Assembly: GCA_964448105.1 (NCBI GenBank)
Contig: CAYUVK010000041.1
Span: forward strand, 1 to 39,390
DNA: 39,390 nt
DNA from: CAVQBP01 sp964448105
Lineage (GTDB): Bacteria > Bacteroidota > Ignavibacteria > Ignavibacteriales > Ignavibacteriaceae
Direction of reading: 5' to 3'
The notes under the pieces are model-generated. The model made no database searches, had not been told where the DNA came from, and saw nothing but the letters and a program-made list of their open reading frames with translations. This document shows positions 7,948-15,232 of the stretch, in pieces. The translations under genes were made by a program, and so were the position numbers. The first letter of the stretch is position 1; each line of letters opens with the position of its first letter.

Positions 7948-9648
7948 ATGGCATTCGTAGTAACAGCAAGAAAATGGCGGCCTCAAAAATTTAGCGAAGT
8001 AGTCGGACAGGAACATATAACTACAACTTTAAAAAATGCAATAAAGAATAAACGTATTGCACATGCCTATCTTTTTACCGGACCCCGGGGTGTTGGTAAA
8101 ACTACTACTGCGCGCATTCTTGCCAAAACTTTGAATTGTTTGAATCCAATTGATAATGAACCCTGCGATGAATGTGAAATGTGCAAATCAATTCAATCAA
8201 CTCAATCTTTAGATATAATTGAAATTGATGGTGCATCCAATAGGGGAATCGATGAAATAAGAACTTTGCGTGAATCTGTTAAATATGCCCCCACTAAAGG
8301 AAAATATAAGGTATATATTATCGATGAAGTTCATATGCTTACAAAAGAGTCTTTCAATGCTTTTTTAAAAACACTGGAAGAACCGCCGGCTCATACAATC
8401 TTTATATTCGCAACTACCGATGTTCATAAAGTCCCTCTAACAATAATTTCACGGTGCCAGCGTTTTGATTTTAGAAGAATTCAGCTTGATACAATTAAAT
8501 CTTTACTAAGCAAAATCGCCGAAGCAGAAAAAATAAAAATTGATGATAAGTCCTTAACAATTATTGCAAAAAAAGCAGACGGCGCTCTGCGCGATGCTGA
8601 AAGTTTCTTTGATCAGATCGTTTCTTTCTGCGGTGGTAATGTTGAGCCCGAGACTGTATCACAAATGCTAAATTTAATTGATGATGATGTATTCTTTTCA
8701 ATTTCCGATGCGGTTTTAGAAAAGAACTTTAAAGCTGTTTATGAAGTCTCAAATATTATTTATGAAAACGGATGGAATTTTATTGATTTTATGGACGGCC
8801 TTGTTGAACATTTCAGAAATATCATGACGGTAGTGGTAACCGAACAAACAAGCTTAGTTGAGACTGCTGATTCTCTTAAAACAAAATATATGGATTATCC
8901 CGGCAAATTTTCTCAGGGTGATTTATTGCGAATTTTAAACTTCCTAACAAAAACGCAGCAGGAATTAAGATATGCACAAAACCAAAAATTAAAAATTGAA
9001 ATTTCTCTATGTCATTTAATTGGATTGGAGCGTTCTTCAACAATTAGTGAATTGATTTCAAATATTAATAATAATCAGGATTTAACATCAACTGTAATAC
9101 CTTCAAGAAAACAATCTACGGCTAACACCAGCCTTTCGGAAAAAAAAACTTATTTTCAACATGAACTTAAAAGAGAAGTAAAAGAAGCTGATAATAATAA
9201 AAAATATTCCACATCGGCTAATGAAGAAAACAGCATTCCTAACCGGGTATCTTTCATAGATTCGGAAATATCGAATACGGCAAATTTTGATTTTAATACT
9301 ATTGTAAATAAATGGAGTGAATTTGTTAATCAAATAAATTCCGAAAGAAGTTTAATTTTAGGGCAATTTATTACTAATATTAAATTATTAAATTTAGAGG
9401 GGAACAAACTTACTATTTATTCGGGTGATCCTCATGCAAAGGAAACTTTGAAATTAAATGAGGATTATATTATTAAAAAAGCTCATAAATATTTTGGTAA
9501 AAAAATCACTTTCCAAATCAGTGAAAATGATACTTCTTTATCTTCAAATTCCAAAATTAATCAGAATACATTAAAAACGACTGCAAAAAACAGTGATCCT
9601 TATGTTGATGCCATAATAAACGAATTGGGCGGTGAAGAAATCACATAG
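7948..9648 (+). CDS. dnaX: DNA polymerase III subunit gamma/tau
   Basis: Clamp-loader ATPase subunit of the replicative polymerase. Of its 566 residues, the first about 365 form the AAA+ clamp-loader region: Walker A GPRGVGKT at 45-52, a zinc site with Cys64, Cys73, Cys76 and Cys79, and Walker B DEVH at 126-129. A low-complexity linker of about 380-440 follows, then a C-terminal domain from about 445 that is shorter than the E. coli tau tail (643 residues in total). A nine-A run at 9140-9148 (codons 398-401) sits in the linker, and slippage in either direction meets a stop soon after, so a gamma-like short form is possible (see findings). AAGGA precedes the ATG by five bases. Confidence 0.95.
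   Translation: MAFVVTARKWRPQKFSEVVGQEHITTTLKNAIKNKRIAHAYLFTGPRGVGKTTTARILAKTLNCLNPIDNEPCDECEMCKSIQSTQSLDIIEIDGASNRGIDEIRTLRESVKYAPTKGKYKVYIIDEVHMLTKESFNAFLKTLEEPPAHTIFIFATTDVHKVPLTIISRCQRFDFRRIQLDTIKSLLSKIAEAEKIKIDDKSLTIIAKKADGALRDAESFFDQIVSFCGGNVEPETVSQMLNLIDDDVFFSISDAVLEKNFKAVYEVSNIIYENGWNFIDFMDGLVEHFRNIMTVVVTEQTSLVETADSLKTKYMDYPGKFSQGDLLRILNFLTKTQQELRYAQNQKLKIEISLCHLIGLERSSTISELISNINNNQDLTSTVIPSRKQSTANTSLSEKKTYFQHELKREVKEADNNKKYSTSANEENSIPNRVSFIDSEISNTANFDFNTIVNKWSEFVNQINSERSLILGQFITNIKLLNLEGNKLTIYSGDPHAKETLKLNEDYIIKKAHKYFGKKITFQISENDTSLSSNSKINQNTLKTTAKNSDPYVDAIINELGGEEIT
9140..9148 (+). promoter_or_regulatory. candidate slippage site (A9) in dnaX
   Basis: Nine consecutive A bases read GAA AAA AAA ACT in the dnaX frame. 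One extra A, or a -1 ribosomal slip on A AAA AAA, leads to a TGA at 9162-9164 and a 405-residue product. One missing A leads to a TAA within eleven codons. The site lies just past the clamp-loader core, as in known gamma-producing dnaX genes. Use of the site is inferred. Confidence 0.45.
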
Positions 9649-9690
9649 GGGTTTTTGATAAATTCTTTAAACAAACCTTCATCAATTAAC

Positions 9691-9722
9691 TTTGAAATTA
9701 TGTTTACTTTTGCCTATTTTTG
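9691..9722 (+). promoter_or_regulatory. candidate Bacteroidota-type promoter for cmk
   Basis: TTTG at 9691-9694 and TATTTTTG at 9715-9722 fit the Bacteroidota sigma-A consensus TTTG / TAnnTTTG with a 20-base spacer. Transcription would begin within a few bases of the cmk ATG at 9729, giving a nearly leaderless mRNA. A chance match is possible in such AT-rich DNA. Confidence 0.35.
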
Positions 9723-9728
9723 TAGACT

Positions 9729-10430
9729 ATGGCAAAAAATCTAATTATTGCAATTGATGGACCGGCGGGTTCAGGTAAAAGTACTTCTGCAAAATTAGTT
9801 GCCCAAAAATTAGGTTATTTGTACATAGATACCGGTGCAATGTACCGGGCAATTACTTTTTTAACATTGAAAAACGGGATTTCTCTTGAAAATATCCCGG
9901 GAATAGTTGAATTGGCTGAAAAAACTGATATTCAACTGGAATATGTTAATGGTAAAACTATTGTAAAAGTTTCCGGGCATAATATAACCGATGATATTCG
10001 TACTAAAGAAGTAAATTCAAAAGTAAGCGAAATCAGCAAGATTGAAGGTGTCAGAACTGCTTTGGTTGCAAAACAGAGAGAAATGAAAAATTTAAATAAC
10101 GGAATTGTAATGGAAGGAAGGGACATCGGTACAGTAGTATTTCCTAATGCAGATGTAAAAATTTTTTTAACAGCTACAATTGAACAGCGAGCTAAAAGAA
10201 GAGCTAAAGAATTTGAAGAAAGAGGTGTAAAGGTTTCTCTTGATGAAATTAAAAATAATATCATTCATAGAGATTCTATAGACTCAACCAGATCAGTAAG
10301 TCCGCTAAAAAAAGCACCTGGTTGTGTTGAGATTGATACATCAAAAGTTACGATAGTAGAGCAGGTTAATTTAATTTTAAATGAAGTAAAAAAGACTGCT
10401 GAAATTAAAGGCATTGAAGTTTTAGTTTAA
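9729..10430 (+). CDS. cmk: (d)CMP kinase
   Basis: Phosphorylates CMP and dCMP to the diphosphates with ATP. The 233-residue protein has Walker A GPAGSGKS at 11-18, the CMP-binding DTGAMYRA segment soon after, and the NMP-kinase motif GRDIGTVVFPNADVKIFLTA followed by RAKRRAKEF. The late DSIDSTRSVSPLKKAPGCVEIDTS stretch is diagnostic for bacterial Cmk. It precedes rpsA, a very common bacterial order. Only six bases separate a candidate promoter element from the ATG and no Shine-Dalgarno sequence is seen. Confidence 0.95.
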   Translation: MAKNLIIAIDGPAGSGKSTSAKLVAQKLGYLYIDTGAMYRAITFLTLKNGISLENIPGIVELAEKTDIQLEYVNGKTIVKVSGHNITDDIRTKEVNSKVSEISKIEGVRTALVAKQREMKNLNNGIVMEGRDIGTVVFPNADVKIFLTATIEQRAKRRAKEFEERGVKVSLDEIKNNIIHRDSIDSTRSVSPLKKAPGCVEIDTSKVTIVEQVNLILNEVKKTAEIKGIEVLV

Positions 10431-10503
10431 TGACTAAATAGAACCATAATAATCAACAAATGTAAAACAAAAAAATTTTTTCTGTATTATTATTTTGATG
10501 GTT

Positions 10504-10509
10504 TATAAT
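10504..10509 (+). promoter_or_regulatory. candidate -10 box before rpsA
   Basis: A perfect TATAAT lies 35 bases before the rpsA ATG in the 113-bp cmk-rpsA gap. No convincing -35 hexamer sits 16-18 bp upstream, so this is a weak call; AT-rich DNA produces such boxes by chance. Confidence 0.3.
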
Positions 10510-10533
10510 AATAGCAGAAACTTAATATATTTT

Positions 10534-10539
10534 AGGAGG
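10534..10539 (+). promoter_or_regulatory. strong Shine-Dalgarno site of rpsA
   Basis: A full AGGAGG is placed four bases before the rpsA ATG. It is one of the strongest ribosome-binding sites in the window; most other genes here show weak or no match. Confidence 0.8.
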
Positions 10540-10543
10540 CTTA

Positions 10544-12361
10544 ATGTCCGAAGAGACAAAAGAAACGACACAAAATAACGCGACCGTAGATGATTATGAA
10601 AAAGCAAAGAAAAATTTTAATAATGAAGAATATTCACAAGAAGAATTTTTATCTTTAGCAAAACTATACACCGAATCTTTTAAATATCTTAAAGAAGGTG
10701 AAATAGTAAAAGGCAGAATCGTCAGGATTCAAGGTGATAATGTTATTCTCGACGTTGGATTTAAATCGGAAGGTACTATTTCCAAAAACGAATTCCATGA
10801 ATCTGAAGAAATTAAAGTTGGGAAAGAAGTTGAAGTTGTTTTAGAAAGCGTTGAAGATCAGGAAGGAAATCTGGTATTAAGCAAGCAGCGGGCAGATTTC
10901 TTGAGAATATGGGATAAAGTGGTTAATGCTTATGAAACCGGTGAAATTATTCAAGGAAAGATTCTCAAAAGAATTAAAGGCGGAATGGTAGTCGATCTGA
11001 TGGGAATGGAAGCTTTTCTCCCGGGTTCACAAATTGATATTAAACCGATTAGAGACTTTGATGCTTTCGTAGGCAAAACAATGGATTTTAAAGTAGTAAA
11101 AGTAAATATTCCAACCGAGAATGTTGTCGTTTCTCATAAAGTTCTTGTTGAAGAAGAGATTTCGGATCAAAGAGCCGCAATTCTCGATAGCCTGGAAAAA
11201 GGACAAATTTTAGAAGGAACAGTAAAAGCTATTACTGATTTTGGAGTATTTGTCGACCTTGGCGGCGTAGATGGTCTAATTCATATTACTGATTTAAGCT
11301 GGGGCAGAATAAATCATCCGAATGAAGTTGTAAAATTAGATGAGACAATCAAAGTTGTTGTTACCGATTTTGATGAAGAAAAGAAAAGAATATCTCTTAG
11401 CCTTAAAAAGCTTCTCCCTCATCCTTGGGAAAATATTGAAGATAAATATAAAGTTGGTGATAAAGTTTCCGGCAGAGTTGTTTCTCTTACTGATTATGGT
11501 GCATTTATTGAGATTGAAAAAGGTATCGAAGGTTTAATACATAACTCTGAAATGAGCTGGACACAGCACATAAAACATCCTTCACAGGTCGTGGCCATGG
11601 GACAAATGGTAGACGCCGTTATTTTAAGCCTAGATAAAGATGAAAAGAAAATATCTCTCGGCATTAAACAGCTGGAACCTGATCCCTGGGAATCGCTGCT
11701 TCAAAAATACCCGGTTGGTTCAAAACATACAGGTATTGCCCGCAACTTAACAAACTTCGGGGTTTTTGTTGAACTTGAACCTGGCGTTGACGGATTAGTT
11801 CACATTTCTGATCTTTCCTGGACTAAGAAAATCCGGCATCCCGGCGAAGTTGTTAAGAAAGGTGAAAAACTGGACGTAGTTGTCTTGGGAATCGATATTG
11901 AACAGCGAAAAATTTCTCTTGGACATAAGCAGGTATTCAGCAATCCTTGGGATAATTTTGAAAGACTTTACACTGTCGGAGCTGTAACTGAAGGTAAAGT
12001 TGTTAGGATTATTGAAAAAGGATTAATTGCCGAACTCCCTGAAGATGTTGATGGTTTTGTACCGGGAACTCAATTAGCTCCTTCAAAAGTTAAAAATATC
12101 GCCAATCATTTCCCGATTGATGATGTTATTCCTTTAAAAGTAATTGAGTTCGATAAAGAAAATAAGAAAATCGTTTTAAGTGCGATCGCAGCATTAAAAG
12201 ATAAAACCGAAGATGAAATTCGTGGATATCTGGATAAACATAAACTTGATAGGGTTACTGTCGAAGAAATATTGAGCATGGATACTGCATCTGTTGATGT
12301 TTCCGATTTCCCGATTTTTGAAGTTCCGGATTCTTCTCATTCAGATTCGGATAAAAAATAA
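10544..12361 (+). CDS. rpsA: 30S ribosomal protein S1
   Basis: mRNA-binding protein of the small ribosomal subunit that helps recruit leaders. The 605 residues contain six S1 (OB-fold) repeats starting near residues 49, 134, 217, 302, 389 and 476. The third to fifth are the most regular, with the typical VDGLIHITDLSW-type core (GVDGLIHITDLSW, GIEGLIHNSEMSW, GVDGLVHISDLSW). A charged N-terminal arm of about 45 residues and a short acidic tail complete it. It is preceded by a full AGGAGG and followed by a strong intrinsic terminator, so it is likely the end of its transcription unit. Confidence 0.95.
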   Translation: MSEETKETTQNNATVDDYEKAKKNFNNEEYSQEEFLSLAKLYTESFKYLKEGEIVKGRIVRIQGDNVILDVGFKSEGTISKNEFHESEEIKVGKEVEVVLESVEDQEGNLVLSKQRADFLRIWDKVVNAYETGEIIQGKILKRIKGGMVVDLMGMEAFLPGSQIDIKPIRDFDAFVGKTMDFKVVKVNIPTENVVVSHKVLVEEEISDQRAAILDSLEKGQILEGTVKAITDFGVFVDLGGVDGLIHITDLSWGRINHPNEVVKLDETIKVVVTDFDEEKKRISLSLKKLLPHPWENIEDKYKVGDKVSGRVVSLTDYGAFIEIEKGIEGLIHNSEMSWTQHIKHPSQVVAMGQMVDAVILSLDKDEKKISLGIKQLEPDPWESLLQKYPVGSKHTGIARNLTNFGVFVELEPGVDGLVHISDLSWTKKIRHPGEVVKKGEKLDVVVLGIDIEQRKISLGHKQVFSNPWDNFERLYTVGAVTEGKVVRIIEKGLIAELPEDVDGFVPGTQLAPSKVKNIANHFPIDDVIPLKVIEFDKENKKIVLSAIAALKDKTEDEIRGYLDKHKLDRVTVEEILSMDTASVDVSDFPIFEVPDSSHSDSDKK

Positions 12362-12389
12362 TTTCTTATCGATATTACCGCAAAAAATT

Positions 12390-12414
12390 AAAGCGGGATT
12401 TGCTCCCGCTTTTT
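12390..12414 (+). terminator. Rho-independent terminator after rpsA
   Basis: A 9-bp perfect stem, AAAGCGGGA (12390-12398) with TCCCGCTTT (12404-12412), has a 5-base loop and continues into a T run. It ends only ten bases before the mtaB ATG. Confidence 0.85.
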
Positions 12415-12424
12415 AATTTTAAAT

Positions 12425-13795
12425 ATGAAAAAGAAAGTTGCTTTACATACATTAGGCTGTAAATTGAATTTCTCCGAAACTTCTACAATCGGAAATCAAT
12501 TTTTAAATAATGGCTTTGATATAGTTGATTTTGGAGAATCTACATCTTCATCAAAAGAATATGCCGACATATATGTTTTTAATACCTGCACAGTAACAGA
12601 AAATGCCGAAAAAGAATGCCGTCAGCTTGTTCGAAGAGCATTAAGAAAAAATCCAGAAGCATTTGTAATAATAACCGGCTGTTATGCTCAATTACGTCCG
12701 GAAGAAATAGCTGCTATTGAAGGCGTGGATGCAGTTTTAGGAAGTAATGAGAAGTTTAATTTGTTTTCAATCTTAAATAATTTTGAAAAAAGAAATTTAG
12801 CCTGCACCCATGTCTCCCCCATCGACGAGTTGAATGAATTTGGTTATGCGCATTCTACGGATGCAGACAGCAGGACACGTGCTTATTTTAAAATTCAAGA
12901 TGGCTGCAATTATAAATGTTCGTTTTGTACTATTCCACTTGCACGCGGAAAGAGCCGCAGCATGAATCCTGATGAAGTTATTTTAGAATTTAAAAAACTT
13001 CTCAAGCAAGGTTATAAAGAAATTATACTAACCGGTGTGAATGTTGGCGATTATGGAAGAAATTTTGATACAGGTCTTTTTGCTCTTTTAAAGAGAATGA
13101 TCAAAATCCCGGGTGATTTTAGAATAAGAATAAGCTCTATTGAACCTAATTTATTATCCGATGATATTTTAAATTTAGCTTCAGATTCGGAAAAACTATG
13201 CAATCATTTTCATATCCCGCTTCAAAGTGCCAGTAAAAAAATATTAGAATTAATGCAGCGAAGGTATAAAGTAGAGCAATACAGCGAGTTGATATTTAAA
13301 GCGAAAGAGGAAATAAAAAATTTGGGTATTGGTGTAGATGTGATTGTTGGATTCCCCGGTGAAACTGAAGAAGATTTTTGGGAAACATATAATTTCATAA
13401 ATGAATTACCTGTTTCTTATCTTCATGTTTTCACTTACTCTGAAAGGCCCGATACTAAAGCAATAAATTTTCCAGGTACGGTTGATGTATTTGAACGGAA
13501 AAAAAGAAACAATATGCTTAGGATTTTAAGTGAAAAGAAAAGGTATCAATTTTATAAAGAAATGATTGGGAAAGAATTAAAAGTGCTTTTTGAATCGGGA
13601 AATAATGACGGAATAATTAAAGGTTTTTCGTCAAATTATGTTAGGGTAAGCAATACATTTAATCCTTCTTTAATTAATAAATTTTGTAATATAAAAATTG
13701 AAAGCATCAATGGGAATATTTGTGAAGGGGAAATAATAGAAAATCCCAACAATTTAAAAGAGATTAAAAATTCGGTTGATTTATTGGCTTCTTAA
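12425..13795 (+). CDS. mtaB: tRNA threonylcarbamoyladenosine methylthiotransferase MtaB
   Basis: Radical-SAM enzyme adding a methylthio group to t6A37 (giving ms2t6A) in ANN-decoding tRNAs. The 456-residue protein has the three methylthiotransferase-domain cysteines that hold one Fe-S cluster (Cys12, Cys55, Cys86), the radical-SAM CxxxCxxC at 161-168 (CNYKCSFC), and a C-terminal TRAM-like region. The N-terminal TLGCKLNFSET and the motif NTCTVTENAEKECR point to MtaB (YqeV) rather than MiaB or RimO. The start lies just downstream of the rpsA terminator, so expression must come from read-through or from a promoter overlapping the hairpin. Confidence 0.93.
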   Translation: MKKKVALHTLGCKLNFSETSTIGNQFLNNGFDIVDFGESTSSSKEYADIYVFNTCTVTENAEKECRQLVRRALRKNPEAFVIITGCYAQLRPEEIAAIEGVDAVLGSNEKFNLFSILNNFEKRNLACTHVSPIDELNEFGYAHSTDADSRTRAYFKIQDGCNYKCSFCTIPLARGKSRSMNPDEVILEFKKLLKQGYKEIILTGVNVGDYGRNFDTGLFALLKRMIKIPGDFRIRISSIEPNLLSDDILNLASDSEKLCNHFHIPLQSASKKILELMQRRYKVEQYSELIFKAKEEIKNLGIGVDVIVGFPGETEEDFWETYNFINELPVSYLHVFTYSERPDTKAINFPGTVDVFERKKRNNMLRILSEKKRYQFYKEMIGKELKVLFESGNNDGIIKGFSSNYVRVSNTFNPSLINKFCNIKIESINGNICEGEIIENPNNLKEIKNSVDLLAS

Positions 13796-13815
13796 TTCTA
13801 AAATTACATCTAAAA

Positions 13816-14550
13816 ATGAAAAAAATTCCACTACTCTTTATACTTTTAGCACTACCTTTATTTTCTCAATCCATTAATTCTTCTAAAATTTTAACTTTAA
13901 AAAACGAAGTTTACAATTCGTTTAAAAATGCTGATAAAGTTACCGGAGAAATAAATTCATTTCAGGAAAAAGATAAAAAAAGTCCGGGACTTGCTATAAT
14001 ATATTCACTGCTTCTTCCCGGTATGGGAGAGCTTTATGCCGATTCTTATTCAAGCGGCAAATATTTTACAATTGCTGAAGGAGCTCTTTGGGCAACTTAT
14101 ATCGGCTTTAATTCTTATGGAAACTGGCAGAAAGATAATTATAGGTCCTTCGCTGCTTCCAATGGTGGGGTAAATAATAGCAATAAAAATAGTGATTATT
14201 ATGCGAATGTTGGACTTTATAAAAGTATTACTGAATACAATGATACAAAAGCTTTTAACAGGGATTTTACAGCCATGTATAACCAGCAATACTACTGGAA
14301 TTGGACAAGCAATGACAGAAAAGTTTATAGAAGCATGTGGCTTTCAAGTGAACATGCTTTTAACAATTTAAGATTTGTAGTTGGTGCAATGATTCTCAAT
14401 AGAGTTATTTCAGCAATAAATGCCGTAAGACTAGTATCAAGGTATAATAAAAATATTGATGAAAGCTTAGGATGGAATTTATCTGTAGGGGTAACAAATC
14501 AAATGTCTGTTCCTACGGGTTTAACATTAAATTTTCAAACACAATTCTAA
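13816..14550 (+). CDS. secreted DUF5683-like protein, probable envelope protein
   Basis: A 244-residue protein with a clear signal peptide (MKKIPLLFILLALPLFSQS, cut near residue 19). A hydrophobic GLAIIYSLLLPGMGELYADSY stretch at about 56-76 has the 'LPG-G..Y' look of DUF5683/TM2-like proteins of Bacteroidota. Aromatic- and Asn-rich sequence follows, with a second hydrophobic stretch at about 190-210, and the protein ends in Phe. The fold suggests a periplasmic or outer-membrane location; no enzymatic motif is seen. It starts 20 bp after mtaB and is probably co-transcribed. Function unknown. Confidence 0.75.
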   Translation: MKKIPLLFILLALPLFSQSINSSKILTLKNEVYNSFKNADKVTGEINSFQEKDKKSPGLAIIYSLLLPGMGELYADSYSSGKYFTIAEGALWATYIGFNSYGNWQKDNYRSFAASNGGVNNSNKNSDYYANVGLYKSITEYNDTKAFNRDFTAMYNQQYYWNWTSNDRKVYRSMWLSSEHAFNNLRFVVGAMILNRVISAINAVRLVSRYNKNIDESLGWNLSVGVTNQMSVPTGLTLNFQTQF

Positions 14551-14563
14551 TACAAATGCAAAT

Positions 14564-14591
14564 GTAGGGGCTATTTACAATTCGCCCCTAC
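14564..14591. repeat. palindromic hairpin GTAGGGGC...GCCCCTAC between convergent genes
   Basis: An 8-bp perfect stem (14564-14571 with 14584-14591) and 12-base loop lie between the convergent DUF5683-like and NYN genes. The right arm includes the NYN stop codon. No U-tract is present on either strand. The arms resemble the 7903-7933 hairpin. It may act as a bidirectional transcript end. Confidence 0.55.
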
Positions 14592-15046
14592 TCATCAACA
14601 TCAAATAATCTTTTAAACTCTTCAATATCATTTATAGAGTTGATCCTGTTTTCCTCTTCATTTATTTTTTTTGATGAAGTCAATTCTTTAGCAAAGTCTT
14701 CACTTGATAAAACTTCACAGCTGCATACCCTTGCAAAATTCTGAATTTCATGATCAGAAGAAACAACAATTAAATTTTTCCTGTTTTTAGTCCCTTCAAT
14801 TTGTTCTTTAATATTTTTATCTGCAGAAGATTTTTCAGAATAAATTATTTCACCATTTGATAATTTTAATGGAGTATTTTCAAAACCATCTAAATGTAAA
14901 TACACTTTCGCTTTCTTATTATAAAAATAATTTTCAATTAAAAAAACTAATTTTTCTCTTGCCGATTCTTTATCCTTATTTTGAATTCTTTTTATCGAAT
15001 TGATTTTCCCCATTAAATTATTTCCGTCAATCAAAAAACTTTTCAT
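14588..15046 (-). CDS. NYN (YacP-like) PIN-fold domain protein
   Basis: A 152-residue protein with the N-terminal FLIDGNNLMG motif typical of NYN/YacP domains, a PIN-related metal-dependent RNase fold. The expected central strands VYLHLDG and LIVVSSDHEIQNFARVCSCEVLSSEDFAKEL are present: Asp7, the DG pair near residue 53 and the SSDHE acidic position are candidate active-site residues. In Firmicutes YacP/Rae1 cuts ribosome-bound mRNA; whether this homologue does is an inference. It stands alone, with 186 bp of non-coding DNA upstream. Confidence 0.8.
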   Translation of the reverse strand: MKSFLIDGNNLMGKINSIKRIQNKDKESAREKLVFLIENYFYNKKAKVYLHLDGFENTPLKLSNGEIIYSEKSSADKNIKEQIEGTKNRKNLIVVSSDHEIQNFARVCSCEVLSSEDFAKELTSSKKINEEENRINSINDIEEFKRLFDVDE

Positions 15047-15232
15047 GTTATTCTATACAAAATATTTTTTTTAAAATAAGATTTCTCAAATAAAATACAT
15101 GTAATATAAAAAGCATTAACGCATGCTTATCCGGCTTTTAGTGGGAGCTGCATAATCGCATAATCTTGAACTTGCTCATGAACTTGAACTTCAATCAGCG
15201 AATTCTTTGCATTCACGTTATTTATACCAATC

